From CAIYOL01 sp964494805 (GTDB lineage Bacteria; Planctomycetota; Phycisphaerae; Sedimentisphaerales; Anaerobacaceae), in assembly GCA_964494805.1 (NCBI GenBank), contig CAZBST010000009.1, forward strand, positions 24,809 to 88,808: 64,000 nucleotides of DNA, in the 5' to 3' direction. The translations under genes were made by a program, and so were the position numbers. Shown here piece after piece: positions 8,861-16,960 of the stretch; position 1 is the first letter of the stretch; every line of letters starts with the position of its first letter. Below the pieces are notes generated by a model. It was given only the letters and a program-made list of their open reading frames with translations, was not told the DNA's origin and searched no databases.

Positions 8861-10333
8861 TTATTCTTTTGCATTTGCTACATATATTGGTGCTAATACA
8901 AAAGACCTTCTTACAGAGTCGAATGGTGCAGAGTCGAATTGAGTTATCTTATAGCCATTTTGCCGCAGGTTTTCCATAAGAACAGGATAGCTTTGGAGCA
9001 GCCATATCTGTCGGTGTGCGGCAATGGCCTGGTTGTACTTTTTAATCGACTCATCCTGCTTATCCCTGCCCCAGTTGCCGTTAAGCCACTCGGAGTCAAT
9101 CCAGTATGGCGTAAATGATTTCTGGAAGAGGTAATGCTCGAAAAGAATACCTCTAGTCCAACGGCTTATAACAAGATAGTCAGGGTCAGCAACCTTGCTT
9201 ATCCGGATAACGGTGTTTCGATATCCGGTACGGTATTTGTTTAAAAACTGGGTTTTTTTAAATGCGGTAAGACCGTTTATAAAAACAGCAAGAATTACAG
9301 CAACTACTGCGGCATAAATAGTAAACTTGATGTATGTTTTGCCGTCTGAGATTCTCAGGAGCAGACCGAGTCCCAAACCACCAACCACGCAGAGCATCAC
9401 ATAAGCAGGCATTTGAGAAGGTACGTCATTGATTTTCTCAGCAGAGAATAAGGTAACAAACCAGAGTATAAGCAGAGCAAAGGCAAAGGGGCGGAATTGT
9501 TTTCGACCGAAAATTTCAAGCAATCCTGCGACAACAAGTGGTATACAGAGAAAAAAGTCGGAAAATACTTCGCGGCCTTCTTTGTTCAGCGCCCAGCTGA
9601 GATTGACGGGACGATTGGCGGCTCCGAACAAGCCGCGGCTGCCAAAGAAATAAGGTTGACGAACCGGAAATATCACGACAGCAGCGGAGACTAAGAAAAT
9701 TGCGCAGAACAGCAAAAGCGGCCGCAAACGGGGGCGCAATATGAAAAAGCAGGGTAAGGCAAAAATCGCACTCGGCGTTATTAAGAAAGATAAGAGAAAC
9801 GACAGGGCTGCAAGGATGGGTTTGTTCAGCAGCCAAAGTAAAACCGACAGGAGTAAAAAACAAACCTGCGGGGTATATACCTCGGCGTAGATTGAATTTT
9901 CGAGGAACATATAGTGTGTAAAAAGCAGCAGGCTCGCAGCAACGGCTGGAATGTGTTTATGACAAATAGTAAAAGTTATAAAGTAAACCAGCATAATACT
10001 TAAGGCGCCGAGAAAACAACTCATCAGATTTATTGCACGGTCGTCGGAGCCGGGTAAGATGCGGATGAATCCTGCACCGAGTAAGTAGTAGCCGAGGTGT
10101 ACCGGCCTGTCGGCGAAATTGAGGCTTTGCATCTGCTGCAAATAAACCGCTGCATCGCCATTCATAAGAGCTTCTGTGCTTAAAGAGGCAAGGACAGCAA
10201 AGGTTGCCAGGAAAATTATAATACCGATGATGATATTTTTTGTTTTGCAGGGCTGGACGGTTTCGAGAAATGGGTTGGCAAAGTTATTTAGTCCGCCTTC
10301 GAACCTTTTGAGCATCAGCCTGGCATAAGTCAT
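8861..10333 (-). CDS. Polytopic GT-C-like membrane protein (DUF2723/PMT-like), copy 2
   Basis: A 490-residue paralogue of the protein at 7341-8774, with the same helices and the same GDAAVYLQQ and IYAEVYTPQ motifs. The N-terminal quarter is identical in DNA, the middle is about 85-90% similar, and the C-terminal soluble domain differs strongly with short insertions (for example GNWGRDKQDE). The two may thus share a donor-binding core and differ in acceptor. Upstream DNA is also duplicated and includes GGGTATATTCTGGGGTATAC, so both copies may use the same promoter. Confidence 0.7.
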   Translation of the reverse strand: MTYARLMLKRFEGGLNNFANPFLETVQPCKTKNIIIGIIIFLATFAVLASLSTEALMNGDAAVYLQQMQSLNFADRPVHLGYYLLGAGFIRILPGSDDRAINLMSCFLGALSIMLVYFITFTICHKHIPAVAASLLLFTHYMFLENSIYAEVYTPQVCFLLLSVLLWLLNKPILAALSFLLSFLITPSAIFALPCFFILRPRLRPLLLFCAIFLVSAAVVIFPVRQPYFFGSRGLFGAANRPVNLSWALNKEGREVFSDFFLCIPLVVAGLLEIFGRKQFRPFAFALLILWFVTLFSAEKINDVPSQMPAYVMLCVVGGLGLGLLLRISDGKTYIKFTIYAAVVAVILAVFINGLTAFKKTQFLNKYRTGYRNTVIRISKVADPDYLVISRWTRGILFEHYLFQKSFTPYWIDSEWLNGNWGRDKQDESIKKYNQAIAAHRQIWLLQSYPVLMENLRQNGYKITQFDSAPFDSVRRSFVLAPIYVANAKE

Positions 10334-10377
10334 TGTGGGCTTTCTCCGGGTATATTCTGGGGTATACTAAGGTTTAT
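9961..10377. repeat. 417-bp identical tract, copy 2
   Basis: Exact copy of 8402-8818, offset by 1559 bases. It ends where TTTATCC here meets TTTATTC in the other copy. Confidence 0.9.
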
Positions 10378-10457
10378 CCAGATAAATGTCAATTGCGTTA
10401 CAGGACGAAACCTGTTAAATAAGCGTGATTGCGGTTTGTAAGATAAGCTGTGAGATT

Positions 10458-11174
10458 ATGAGTAAACAAAGATTACAGAAAGTTTTAGCGGCGGCAGGTA
10501 TCGCTTCCCGCAGGAAGTGCGAAGAAGTGATACTCGAAGGGACGGTGCGCGTGAACGGCAAGGTTGTGGATAGTCTCCCCGCTTTTGTCGACCCTGACAA
10601 GGACATCATAACTGTGGACGGCAGAAAAATTCACGCTGTCCGAAAGGTATATTTTCTTTTGAATAAGCCCAAGGGCGTGATTTGCACAAATTCAGACCCA
10701 CAGGGGAGAAAAAAAGCGATAGATATCGTCCGGGCGCGTGAACGCATCTTTTGTGTCGGCAGGCTCGATATTGAGAGCACAGGAATAATCATACTCACCA
10801 ACGACAACGAACTGGCAAACAGATTAACGCATCCGAGATACGGACTGGCTAAAACATACATTGTCGATATCAAGGGTAAGATTGGCGGCGAACAGATAGA
10901 AAAGCTGAAAAGAGGAGTCTGGCTGGCTGAGGGCAAAACCAGCAAAGCAGCGATAAATATATTGAAGCGCAGCCATAAGGAATCGCTGGTAGAAGTAACT
11001 ATTAGAGAAGGACTCAACCGCCAGGTCAGAAGGATGTTTGCGAAGATGGGGCTGCCTGTAAGGTCACTAACAAGAACGCGGATTGGCAAAATTAACGCAC
11101 GGGGCTTGGGCGTCGGTAAATTCAGGGCACTAACGAAGGCAGAAGTAGAATATCTGAAGAAAACGACGAATTAA
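10458..11174 (+). CDS. rluB: 23S rRNA pseudouridine synthase, RluB/RsuA family
   Basis: A 238-residue enzyme. An S4 RNA-binding domain (about 1-60, QKVLAAAGIASRRKCEE) precedes the RsuA-type catalytic domain with GRLDIESTGIIILTND, whose Asp is the nucleophile, and the later EGLNRQVRRMF motif. It isomerises a uridine of rRNA to pseudouridine; the exact position is inferred from family only. The frame is open from 10425, but the S4 domain begins at the ATG at 10458, which I take as the start. It heads a rightward run of translation genes (rpmB, gatC, gatA, gatB). Confidence 0.88.
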   Translation: MSKQRLQKVLAAAGIASRRKCEEVILEGTVRVNGKVVDSLPAFVDPDKDIITVDGRKIHAVRKVYFLLNKPKGVICTNSDPQGRKKAIDIVRARERIFCVGRLDIESTGIIILTNDNELANRLTHPRYGLAKTYIVDIKGKIGGEQIEKLKRGVWLAEGKTSKAAINILKRSHKESLVEVTIREGLNRQVRRMFAKMGLPVRSLTRTRIGKINARGLGVGKFRALTKAEVEYLKKTTN

Positions 11175-11269
11175 AATTTGGGCTTGCAATTCCACCCAAG
11201 GATGAGTATATTTATGAAGTTTTACGGCAATTACGATAATAACCTAAGCATATAATCGGGAGCTTATTA

Positions 11270-11533
11270 ATGTCGAGAGTGTGTCATTTTACGGGTAAAA
11301 AGACGAAAAGCGGCAATACTATTACACGGCGCGGTAAGGCAAAGTACCTCGGCGGGGTAGGGAGAAAAATTACCGGCATTTCGAAAAGAAAGTTTAAGCC
11401 GAACATACAAACAGTCCGGGCGGTTATCGATGGTAAGATTGTTAGAGTAAAAGCATCGACCAAAGCAATACGTATGGGCCTGGTTCAAAAGCCGCTTAAA
11501 CGGAAATACAAGCCGGAAGAGTCGAAAGCATAA
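11270..11533 (+). CDS. rpmB: 50S ribosomal protein L28
   Basis: An 87-residue L28 with the family start MSRVCHFTGKKTKSGN, the basic middle (RKFKPNIQTVRAVIDG) and RVKASTKAIRMG. It lacks the CxxC pairs of zinc-binding forms, having only C5. A GGGAG ribosome site lies 8 bases before the ATG. A hairpin followed by T residues lies just downstream, so expression can be independent of gatC. Confidence 0.93.
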   Translation: MSRVCHFTGKKTKSGNTITRRGKAKYLGGVGRKITGISKRKFKPNIQTVRAVIDGKIVRVKASTKAIRMGLVQKPLKRKYKPEESKA

Positions 11534-11560
11534 GAGAAACAGGTTTTATGTGTTGAAATC

Positions 11561-11590
11561 GGCGGGGTGGGTTTTGCCTCGCTTTTTTTA
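11561..11590 (+). terminator. Rho-independent terminator after rpmB
   Basis: GCGGGG (11562-11567) pairs with CCTCGC (11577-11582) with one G-U pair. The loop is nine bases, and seven T follow. It sits 28 bases after the L28 stop and 16 bases before the gatC start. Confidence 0.7.
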
Positions 11591-11605
11591 TTTAGGCAGG
11601 AAAAA

Positions 11606-11905
11606 ATGGGGACAAGAATCGACCAGGCAGAGGTGAGGAAGGTCGCTAAATTATCCCGTCTGGATTTGAGCGAAGAGGAAATTGGAGAATTTACAAGTCA
11701 GCTAAGTGCAATCCTTGACTACGTAACAAAAATGAATGAACTGGATACTACCAGCATAGAGCCTTTGGCACATTGTCTGCCGATAAGTAACGTTTTCCGA
11801 GAAGATGTTGTAAAAGAATCGCTAGGAACTGAAAAGACGCTGGCAAATGCACCGGAGAGAGACAGGGAATTTTTCAAAGTGCCGAAAATACTCGAAGAAC
11901 CATAA
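11606..11905 (+). CDS. gatC: Aspartyl/glutamyl-tRNA amidotransferase subunit C
   Basis: A 99-residue GatC with the family pattern VRKVAKLSRLDLSEEE, LDYVTKMNELDT and PLAHCLP. It wraps around GatA and holds GatA and GatB together in the enzyme that amidates Glu-tRNAGln and/or Asp-tRNAAsn. The ATG at 11606, with AGGCAGG upstream, is chosen over the earlier open frame, which runs through the rpmB terminator. gatA starts 14 bases later. Confidence 0.92.
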   Translation: MGTRIDQAEVRKVAKLSRLDLSEEEIGEFTSQLSAILDYVTKMNELDTTSIEPLAHCLPISNVFREDVVKESLGTEKTLANAPERDREFFKVPKILEEP

Positions 11906-11919
11906 GAATTGATTATTAA

Positions 11920-13380
11920 ATGGACTGGCAAAACGCAAAACAACTGCGAGACAAAATAAGAGGCGGCGAGATAAGTAGCATCGAAGCAACCAAGACAGTT
12001 TTTGAGCGCGTTGCGAAATTAGAGCCGACCCTTGGGGTGTATATAAGCACGTTTGAAAAATCGGCCCTTGATAAGGCGGCGGAGGTTGACAGACGCATAG
12101 CCAGCGGCGAGGCGGTCGGAGTGCTGGCAGGCGTGCCGGTGGCTGTGAAAGACGTTCTGTGCACGACTTTCGGGGCGACTACATGCGCTTCGAAGATACT
12201 CGAAAATTTCCATTCACCTTACAATGCAACGGTTATAGATAAACTTTTAGCCGCCGATGCCGTTATAGTCGGCAAGACGAATATGGACGAGTTTGCGATG
12301 GGTTCGAGCACGGAAAACTCCGGTCTGAAACAAACGGTCAATCCGTGGGACACCAGCAGAGTGCCGGGCGGGAGCAGTGGAGGGTCAACGGCAGCGGTGG
12401 CAGCAGGACTTTGCTGTGCTGCGCTCGGTTCGGATACCGGCGGTTCAATCCGGCAGCCGGCGAGTTTCTGTGGAGTGGTTGGGTTAAAACCGACATACGG
12501 CAGAGTATCACGTTACGGTCTTGTCGCTTATGGCTCAAGTTTAGACCAAATCGGGCCAATAACCCGCACGGTGGGTGATTGCGCATTGATGATGAATGTT
12601 ATAGCGGGGCACGATGAGAAAGACAGCACGAGTGTAAGTGAATCTGTTGCGCCGGTCTGTGATTACCTTGAAAAGCTCGATGAGCCGATAACAAAGTTGA
12701 AAATCGGCATTGTGCCGGAACTTAACGCCGGCAGCGATAGTGATGTACAGAAAGCAATCAGCGAAGCAATCGAAGTTTATAAGAAACTCGGGGCTGAAAT
12801 AATTGAAATAGAAATGCCGCACTTCGATTATGCAATCGCCGCTTATTACGTGATAGCAACAGCTGAAGCATCGAGTAATCTGGCGAGATACGACGGCGTG
12901 CATTACGGACACCGCACGAAACGTGCAGCAGATTATATCGAGGTCTATACGAAATCGCGGGCGGAAGGATTCGGCAAAGAAGTTAAAAGGCGAATAATGT
13001 TAGGCACTTATGCGCTATCAAGCGGCTATTATGATGCATATTATCTGAAGGCGCTTAAGGTCAGGAATTTAATACGCAGCGATTTCACTAAGGCCTTTGA
13101 GAGATGCGATTGTGTTATGATGCCTGTTTCGCCAACGACGGCTTTTAAAATCGGCGAAAAGGTCGATGACCCGCTGAAGATGTATCTTTCCGATGTTTAT
13201 ACAATAGCAGTTAATCTGGCGGGCATTCCGGGTATAAGCATTCCGTGCGGCTTCGACGACAAGAACTTGCCAATCGGCCTACAGATTCTCTCACCGGCAT
13301 TCAGCGAAGATAAGTTATTACGCATTGCGAGAATGTACGAAAAAGAAACTGATTGGCATAAGAAGAGACCGGATGTATAG
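11920..13380 (+). CDS. gatA: Glutamyl-tRNA(Gln) amidotransferase subunit A
   Basis: A 486-residue amidase-signature protein that frees ammonia from glutamine for transamidation. The Ser-cisSer-Lys triad is visible as K77 (GVPVAVKDVL), S152 (GGSSGGS) and S176 (GSDTGGSIRQP), offset by two from the numbering known for Staphylococcus GatA. Length is normal. It follows gatC closely, but gatB comes only after a 1.5-kb island, so the usual gatCAB order is broken. Confidence 0.96.
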   Translation: MDWQNAKQLRDKIRGGEISSIEATKTVFERVAKLEPTLGVYISTFEKSALDKAAEVDRRIASGEAVGVLAGVPVAVKDVLCTTFGATTCASKILENFHSPYNATVIDKLLAADAVIVGKTNMDEFAMGSSTENSGLKQTVNPWDTSRVPGGSSGGSTAAVAAGLCCAALGSDTGGSIRQPASFCGVVGLKPTYGRVSRYGLVAYGSSLDQIGPITRTVGDCALMMNVIAGHDEKDSTSVSESVAPVCDYLEKLDEPITKLKIGIVPELNAGSDSDVQKAISEAIEVYKKLGAEIIEIEMPHFDYAIAAYYVIATAEASSNLARYDGVHYGHRTKRAADYIEVYTKSRAEGFGKEVKRRIMLGTYALSSGYYDAYYLKALKVRNLIRSDFTKAFERCDCVMMPVSPTTAFKIGEKVDDPLKMYLSDVYTIAVNLAGIPGISIPCGFDDKNLPIGLQILSPAFSEDKLLRIARMYEKETDWHKKRPDV

Positions 13381-13387
13381 GAGATAA

Positions 13388-13418
13388 TTAACCACGAATA
13401 AACACGAATAGACACTAA
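13388..13418 (+). repeat. 31-bp island repeat R1
   Basis: TTAACCACGAATAAACACGA begins this copy, which ends GACACTAA. It starts seven bases after the gatA stop and forms a tandem with R2, 42 bases on. Confidence 0.8.
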
Positions 13419-13429
13419 ATAATTTTTAA

Positions 13430-13460
13430 TTAACCACAAATGAACACAAATCAACACTAA
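13430..13460 (+). repeat. 31-bp island repeat R2
   Basis: TTAACCACAAATGAACACAA begins this copy, which ends CAACACTAA. It matches R1 at 26 of 31 positions, and its register shows a 31-base unit. Confidence 0.8.
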
Positions 13461-13480
13461 TTGGTTTCGGCCAGTATTAA

Positions 13481-13861
13481 ATGGATAACGATGGAAACAT
13501 AATCTATAAGGAACTTTCTTATAAAATCGTAGAGTTATCGCTCGAAGTTCATAACGAACTTGGCTGTGGTTTTCTGGAAAAGGTATATGAAAATGCTCTG
13601 ATGCTATTGTTTGAGAGAGATAAAATACCCGCCAGACAACAAGCACCGGCGGACGTTCATTTTCAGGGCAAAGTCATAGGCCAATATTTTGCGGATATAC
13701 TGGTGGATAATAAGTTAATACTTGAGCTGAAAACTGTAGATGTCATTGCAAACATTCATATCGCTCAGGTACTAAATTATCTGCGTGCTACAGGAATGAA
13801 GCTGGGAATGATTCTGAATTTCGGCAAACCAGCGTTTGAATATAAAAGACTGGTTCTATAA
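13481..13861 (+). CDS. GxxExxY family protein
   Basis: A 126-residue protein with the naming motif GFLEKVYENAL (G-x-x-E-x-x-Y) near residue 30, preceded by VHNELGCG. Later it has GQYFADILVDNKLILELKT, a D-x(n)-ELK arrangement like a PD-(D/E)XK nuclease fold, then VLNYLRATGMKLGMILNF and the Phe-rich end typical of the family. Its biochemical role is not known. Such genes are often surrounded by ACCACGAAT-type repeats, as here (R1/R2 before, R3 directly after the stop). No ribosome site is visible before the ATG. Confidence 0.85.
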   Translation: MDNDGNIIYKELSYKIVELSLEVHNELGCGFLEKVYENALMLLFERDKIPARQQAPADVHFQGKVIGQYFADILVDNKLILELKTVDVIANIHIAQVLNYLRATGMKLGMILNFGKPAFEYKRLVL

Positions 13862-13890
13862 TTAACCACGAATGAACACAAACAAATACA
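13862..13890 (+). repeat. Island repeat R3, supplies the next start codon
   Basis: TTAACCACGAATGAACACAA begins this degenerate copy. The ATG inside it (13872) is the start codon of the following gene. Confidence 0.7.
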
Positions 13891-14825
13891 AAAATCCTAT
13901 TTTAACAGCACAATCCGTCAAAGACCCGAAGGAGAAATTCCAAGAGTGGAAAAATATGCTTGTGGGAGAGGACATACACTCTATTAGAAATCAAATCTAT
14001 GATATGATTTGGGATTGTGCTTTTTTCCAGTGTATCAATGAGTCAAGAAAGTATGCTGCTAAAGACGATAAAGGCGACACCAAACAAAACAGGATGATAC
14101 ATTATTTTATAAATCAGTCTTTTTTCAAAACCCAACTGCTGTCAATAAGAAAACTGACTGACAAAGACTTTGATAGGATACGAAAAGGTAAACAATACAC
14201 GGTTTACTCATTGTATAATTTGATCGAAGATATTAAGAGAAATAGTGCGATATTGACCAGAAAAAATATTCTCGACGCTCATAACTTGCCGTATGATTAC
14301 AAAAAAGCAAGAGCAGACTTTGACAATAATACTGATTGGACACAAGGACCTGTTTTTGAACCTAATGAAATAGGACACTCTGAAGATATTCATAGGCAAA
14401 TAGATTCCTTAACAGGGATAACAACCGACGAAAGAAGACCTGATGACTTAATCCTAGATAATATTCTTAAACAACTTGATGATAAATTGGTAGGTATTGA
14501 CGAATTATGCAAATATGTAAACAAGTTCATTGCACATTCCGCTACACCTGAAAGTCGAGAGGTGATTCCCGATGAAATCAAAGAGGCCTTGTCCAAAATT
14601 TTAAATGCTCACAAAATTATATGTGAAACAGCAAGTTTTATAGGGAATAAGATATTGTTTTGCGGTTTCGGCTATGTTTTACCCATTCCCCGATACGGCC
14701 CATTTGACCAATTCGACGTGTTTGAATACCTTGACGAGCCAATCGCCTCAAAAGAAACCATAGACAAAGTAAGGCAGGTTTGGGAAAAATACAGAACAGA
14801 AACGGAACAGTGGTGCCAACAATAA
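13872..14825 (+). CDS. HEPN/AbiU2-like protein
   Basis: A 317-residue soluble, largely helical protein. The centre reads LLSIRKLTDKDFDRIRKGKQ then YSLYNLIEDI, and later YVNKFIAHS. The order Arg-x-Leu-x-Asp, Ser-Leu, then AH recalls the HEPN AbiU2-like domain of abortive-infection proteins. A classical Rx4-6H pair is not obvious, so RNase activity is uncertain. Composition is AT-rich compared with gatA and gatB. It starts within repeat R3 and ends just before inverted repeat R4, so it belongs to an island placed inside the gat operon. The family assignment is from memory and tentative. Confidence 0.55.
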   Translation: MNTNKYKNPILTAQSVKDPKEKFQEWKNMLVGEDIHSIRNQIYDMIWDCAFFQCINESRKYAAKDDKGDTKQNRMIHYFINQSFFKTQLLSIRKLTDKDFDRIRKGKQYTVYSLYNLIEDIKRNSAILTRKNILDAHNLPYDYKKARADFDNNTDWTQGPVFEPNEIGHSEDIHRQIDSLTGITTDERRPDDLILDNILKQLDDKLVGIDELCKYVNKFIAHSATPESREVIPDEIKEALSKILNAHKIICETASFIGNKILFCGFGYVLPIPRYGPFDQFDVFEYLDEPIASKETIDKVRQVWEKYRTETEQWCQQ

Positions 14826-14832
14826 ATATAAG

Positions 14833-14863
14833 ATAGTGTTAATTCGTGTTTATTCGTGGTGAA
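14833..14863 (-). repeat. 31-bp island repeat R4, inverted
   Basis: Read on the minus strand it is TTCACCACGAATAAACACGA followed by ATTAACACTAT, nearly the same as R1. On the plus strand its edge gives GGTGA six bases before the gatB ATG, so the repeat provides the likely ribosome-binding site of gatB. Confidence 0.8.
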
Positions 14864-14868
14864 TTTAA

Positions 14869-16332
14869 ATGACCGATTTGAACTATAAGGTTGTTGTTGG
14901 ACTGGAGATTCACGTGCATCTTTGCACGAAGACGAAGATGTTCTGCGGATGTGTGCTGAGTTTCGGGGAAGAAGCCAACAGCAGAGTATGTCCGGTGTGC
15001 CTCGGTATGCCGGGTGTGCTGCCGGTAATGAATAAGCAGGCATTCGAATATGCTGTGCTGGTAGCGCTTGCCCTTAATTGCGAAATAGCTGAATTCACGA
15101 AGTGGGACAGAAAAGGATATTACTACCCTGATTTGCCGAAAAATTATCAGATAAGCCAATATGATTTGCCGCTCAGCAGAAATGGCTTTATTGAAATACC
15201 GCTGGCCTCGGGAAAAACCAAAAGGATTGGAATAATCAGAGCACATCTTGAGGAAGATGCGGGAAAGAACCTGCACGCCACCGGAAATTTTTCGCAGGTC
15301 GATTTGAATCGGGCAGGCACACCTTTATTAGAGATTGTAACCGAGCCGGATATGAATAGCGCCAAAGAAGTGCGTGCGCTTGCGGAGGAACTGCAAAGGA
15401 TGGTCAGATATTTAGGCGTCTCGGAAGCGGATATGCAAAAGGGCCATATGCGTTTTGAGCCGAATGTAAACCTTATTGTCACCAGAGATGGCAAAGAATA
15501 CAAAACACCTATCGTTGAAATCAAGAACCTGAACAGCTTCAGGGCACTGGAGAAAAGCATCGAATACGAAATCGGCAGGCAGGTCGAACAGTTCCTCGAA
15601 ACAGGTGTTGTAATGGAGATGGGCAACAAGAGCACTCGCGGCTGGGATGATGTGAAAGAGGTAACAGTCCTGCAGAGGGAAAAAGAAGAAGCTCACGATT
15701 ACAGATATTTTCCAGAACCTGACCTGGTGCCGGTCGAACTAACGGAGCAATGGCTGAGCGAAATCAAGTCTCGATTGTGTGAACTGCCTATAAAGAAGCA
15801 AGTGCGATTCATAACTGAATATGGATTGAGTGATTACGATGCGGGTGTTTTAACAGCTGAGCGGGCGACAGGAGAATTTTTCGACGAGGTAGTTAAAGCC
15901 GGCGGTGAGCCGAAGCGGGTTTGTAATCTGCTCACACAGGTCGGACTAAAATTAGCAAATGAGAAAGGATGCAGCGTCGCTGAGTTAGGAGTTAAACCAG
16001 ATGCTCTTGCTCAATTGGCCAAAATGGTTGATGCCGGTATGATAAGCGCTACCGCTTCAAACACTATCTTTGAGGAAATGGCAAAGACCGGCAAAGAACC
16101 GGAGATAATTGCAAAAGAACTTAACCTTATTCAGAAAAGCGATGCAGTGGAATTGGAGAAGATAGTCGAGCAGGTGCTTTTAGAAAATCCAAAGGCGGTT
16201 GATGATGTAAAAAGCGGCGGGAAGAAGAGCAAAAAGGCCGAGGGGTTTCTATTGGGGCAGGTTATGCAGAAGACAAAGGGGCAGGCAAATCCAAAAATAG
16301 TTTCGGAAATCCTTTCCAAAAAGTTCAGTTGA
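14869..16332 (+). CDS. gatB: Aspartyl/glutamyl-tRNA amidotransferase subunit B
   Basis: A 487-residue GatB, complete. The kinase/amidation half begins YKVVVGLEIHVHL and contains CPVCLGMPG, YYYPDLPKNYQISQ and HLEEDAGK. The C-terminal YqeY-like tail domain (about 330-487) ends in GQVMQKTKGQANP. It activates the misacylated tRNA carboxylate and receives ammonia from GatA. It overlaps the convergent plsY by eight bases. The N-terminal cysteine pair expected for zinc (C22/C25 region) seems present as CGC and CPVC. Confidence 0.96.
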   Translation: MTDLNYKVVVGLEIHVHLCTKTKMFCGCVLSFGEEANSRVCPVCLGMPGVLPVMNKQAFEYAVLVALALNCEIAEFTKWDRKGYYYPDLPKNYQISQYDLPLSRNGFIEIPLASGKTKRIGIIRAHLEEDAGKNLHATGNFSQVDLNRAGTPLLEIVTEPDMNSAKEVRALAEELQRMVRYLGVSEADMQKGHMRFEPNVNLIVTRDGKEYKTPIVEIKNLNSFRALEKSIEYEIGRQVEQFLETGVVMEMGNKSTRGWDDVKEVTVLQREKEEAHDYRYFPEPDLVPVELTEQWLSEIKSRLCELPIKKQVRFITEYGLSDYDAGVLTAERATGEFFDEVVKAGGEPKRVCNLLTQVGLKLANEKGCSVAELGVKPDALAQLAKMVDAGMISATASNTIFEEMAKTGKEPEIIAKELNLIQKSDAVELEKIVEQVLLENPKAVDDVKSGGKKSKKAEGFLLGQVMQKTKGQANPKIVSEILSKKFS

Positions 16333-16960
16333 AGACTTTGCTCTCGGTTCCGGCGATTAGCCGTTTTATATTCCCACGGTGGCGCACAATCACTATAATC
16401 GGCATAACGATAGCCGCAATAAGCAGCGGCCAAAGGTGCGCAAAATTCCAGGCCGGTGTCAGTACAATCATCAGGACTAATGCGACAGGGAAAGCAACAG
16501 AAGCAGCGATGGAGGCCAGCGAGATATACCGCCAAATCAAAACAATTACCGTCCAGACTCCAAAAGCAATCAGCGAGCAAATTGTATAATAAGGCCAAAG
16601 GCCGAGCGCTACGCCGAAGCTGGTAGCGACGCCTTTGCCGCCTCTAAATTTTATGTATACTGGAAAGATATGACCTAATATAGCTGCACAACCGACAACA
16701 AGGACAAGGAAAAGCTCCATGACGGCTGGTGGAGAAGAAATAAATCTGGCGGCAACTACCATCGGCAGCAAACCTTTTGCAGCATCCAGAAAGAAGCACA
16801 GATATGCCCATTTTCTGCCAAGCGCCCGCGATAGATTCGTCGCCCCGATATTGCCTGAACCGATGCTGCGCAAGTCCCTGCCGTGGGCTTTGGCAATAAT
16901 CAGACCGAAAGGAATTGAGCCAAGCAAATACGCACCAATAATCAAAATCGCAAATTTCAT
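16325..16960 (-). CDS. plsY: Acyl-phosphate:glycerol-3-phosphate acyltransferase
   Basis: A 211-residue inner-membrane protein with about five to six helices and the three PlsY motifs: GSIPFGL near 14, GSGNIGATN near 34 and FRGGKGVATSFG near 107. It transfers an acyl group from acyl-phosphate to sn-glycerol-3-phosphate, the first step of phospholipid synthesis. Its ATG overlaps the stop of the glycosyltransferase upstream by one base, so it is the last gene of the LPS operon. Its 3' end overlaps gatB on the other strand. Confidence 0.95.
   Translation of the reverse strand: MKFAILIIGAYLLGSIPFGLIIAKAHGRDLRSIGSGNIGATNLSRALGRKWAYLCFFLDAAKGLLPMVVAARFISSPPAVMELFLVLVVGCAAILGHIFPVYIKFRGGKGVATSFGVALGLWPYYTICSLIAFGVWTVIVLIWRYISLASIAASVAFPVALVLMIVLTPAWNFAHLWPLLIAAIVMPIIVIVRHRGNIKRLIAGTESKVFN

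Noticed and set aside
13388..13460. Tandem 31-base repeats as a CRISPR array
   Set aside because: Only two tandem units with an 11-base gap, more copies in other orientations, and no cas genes.
13872..14825. A functional Rx4-6H RNase in the gat island
   Set aside because: KFIAHS lacks the Arg at the required distance, so only a HEPN-like fold is proposed.
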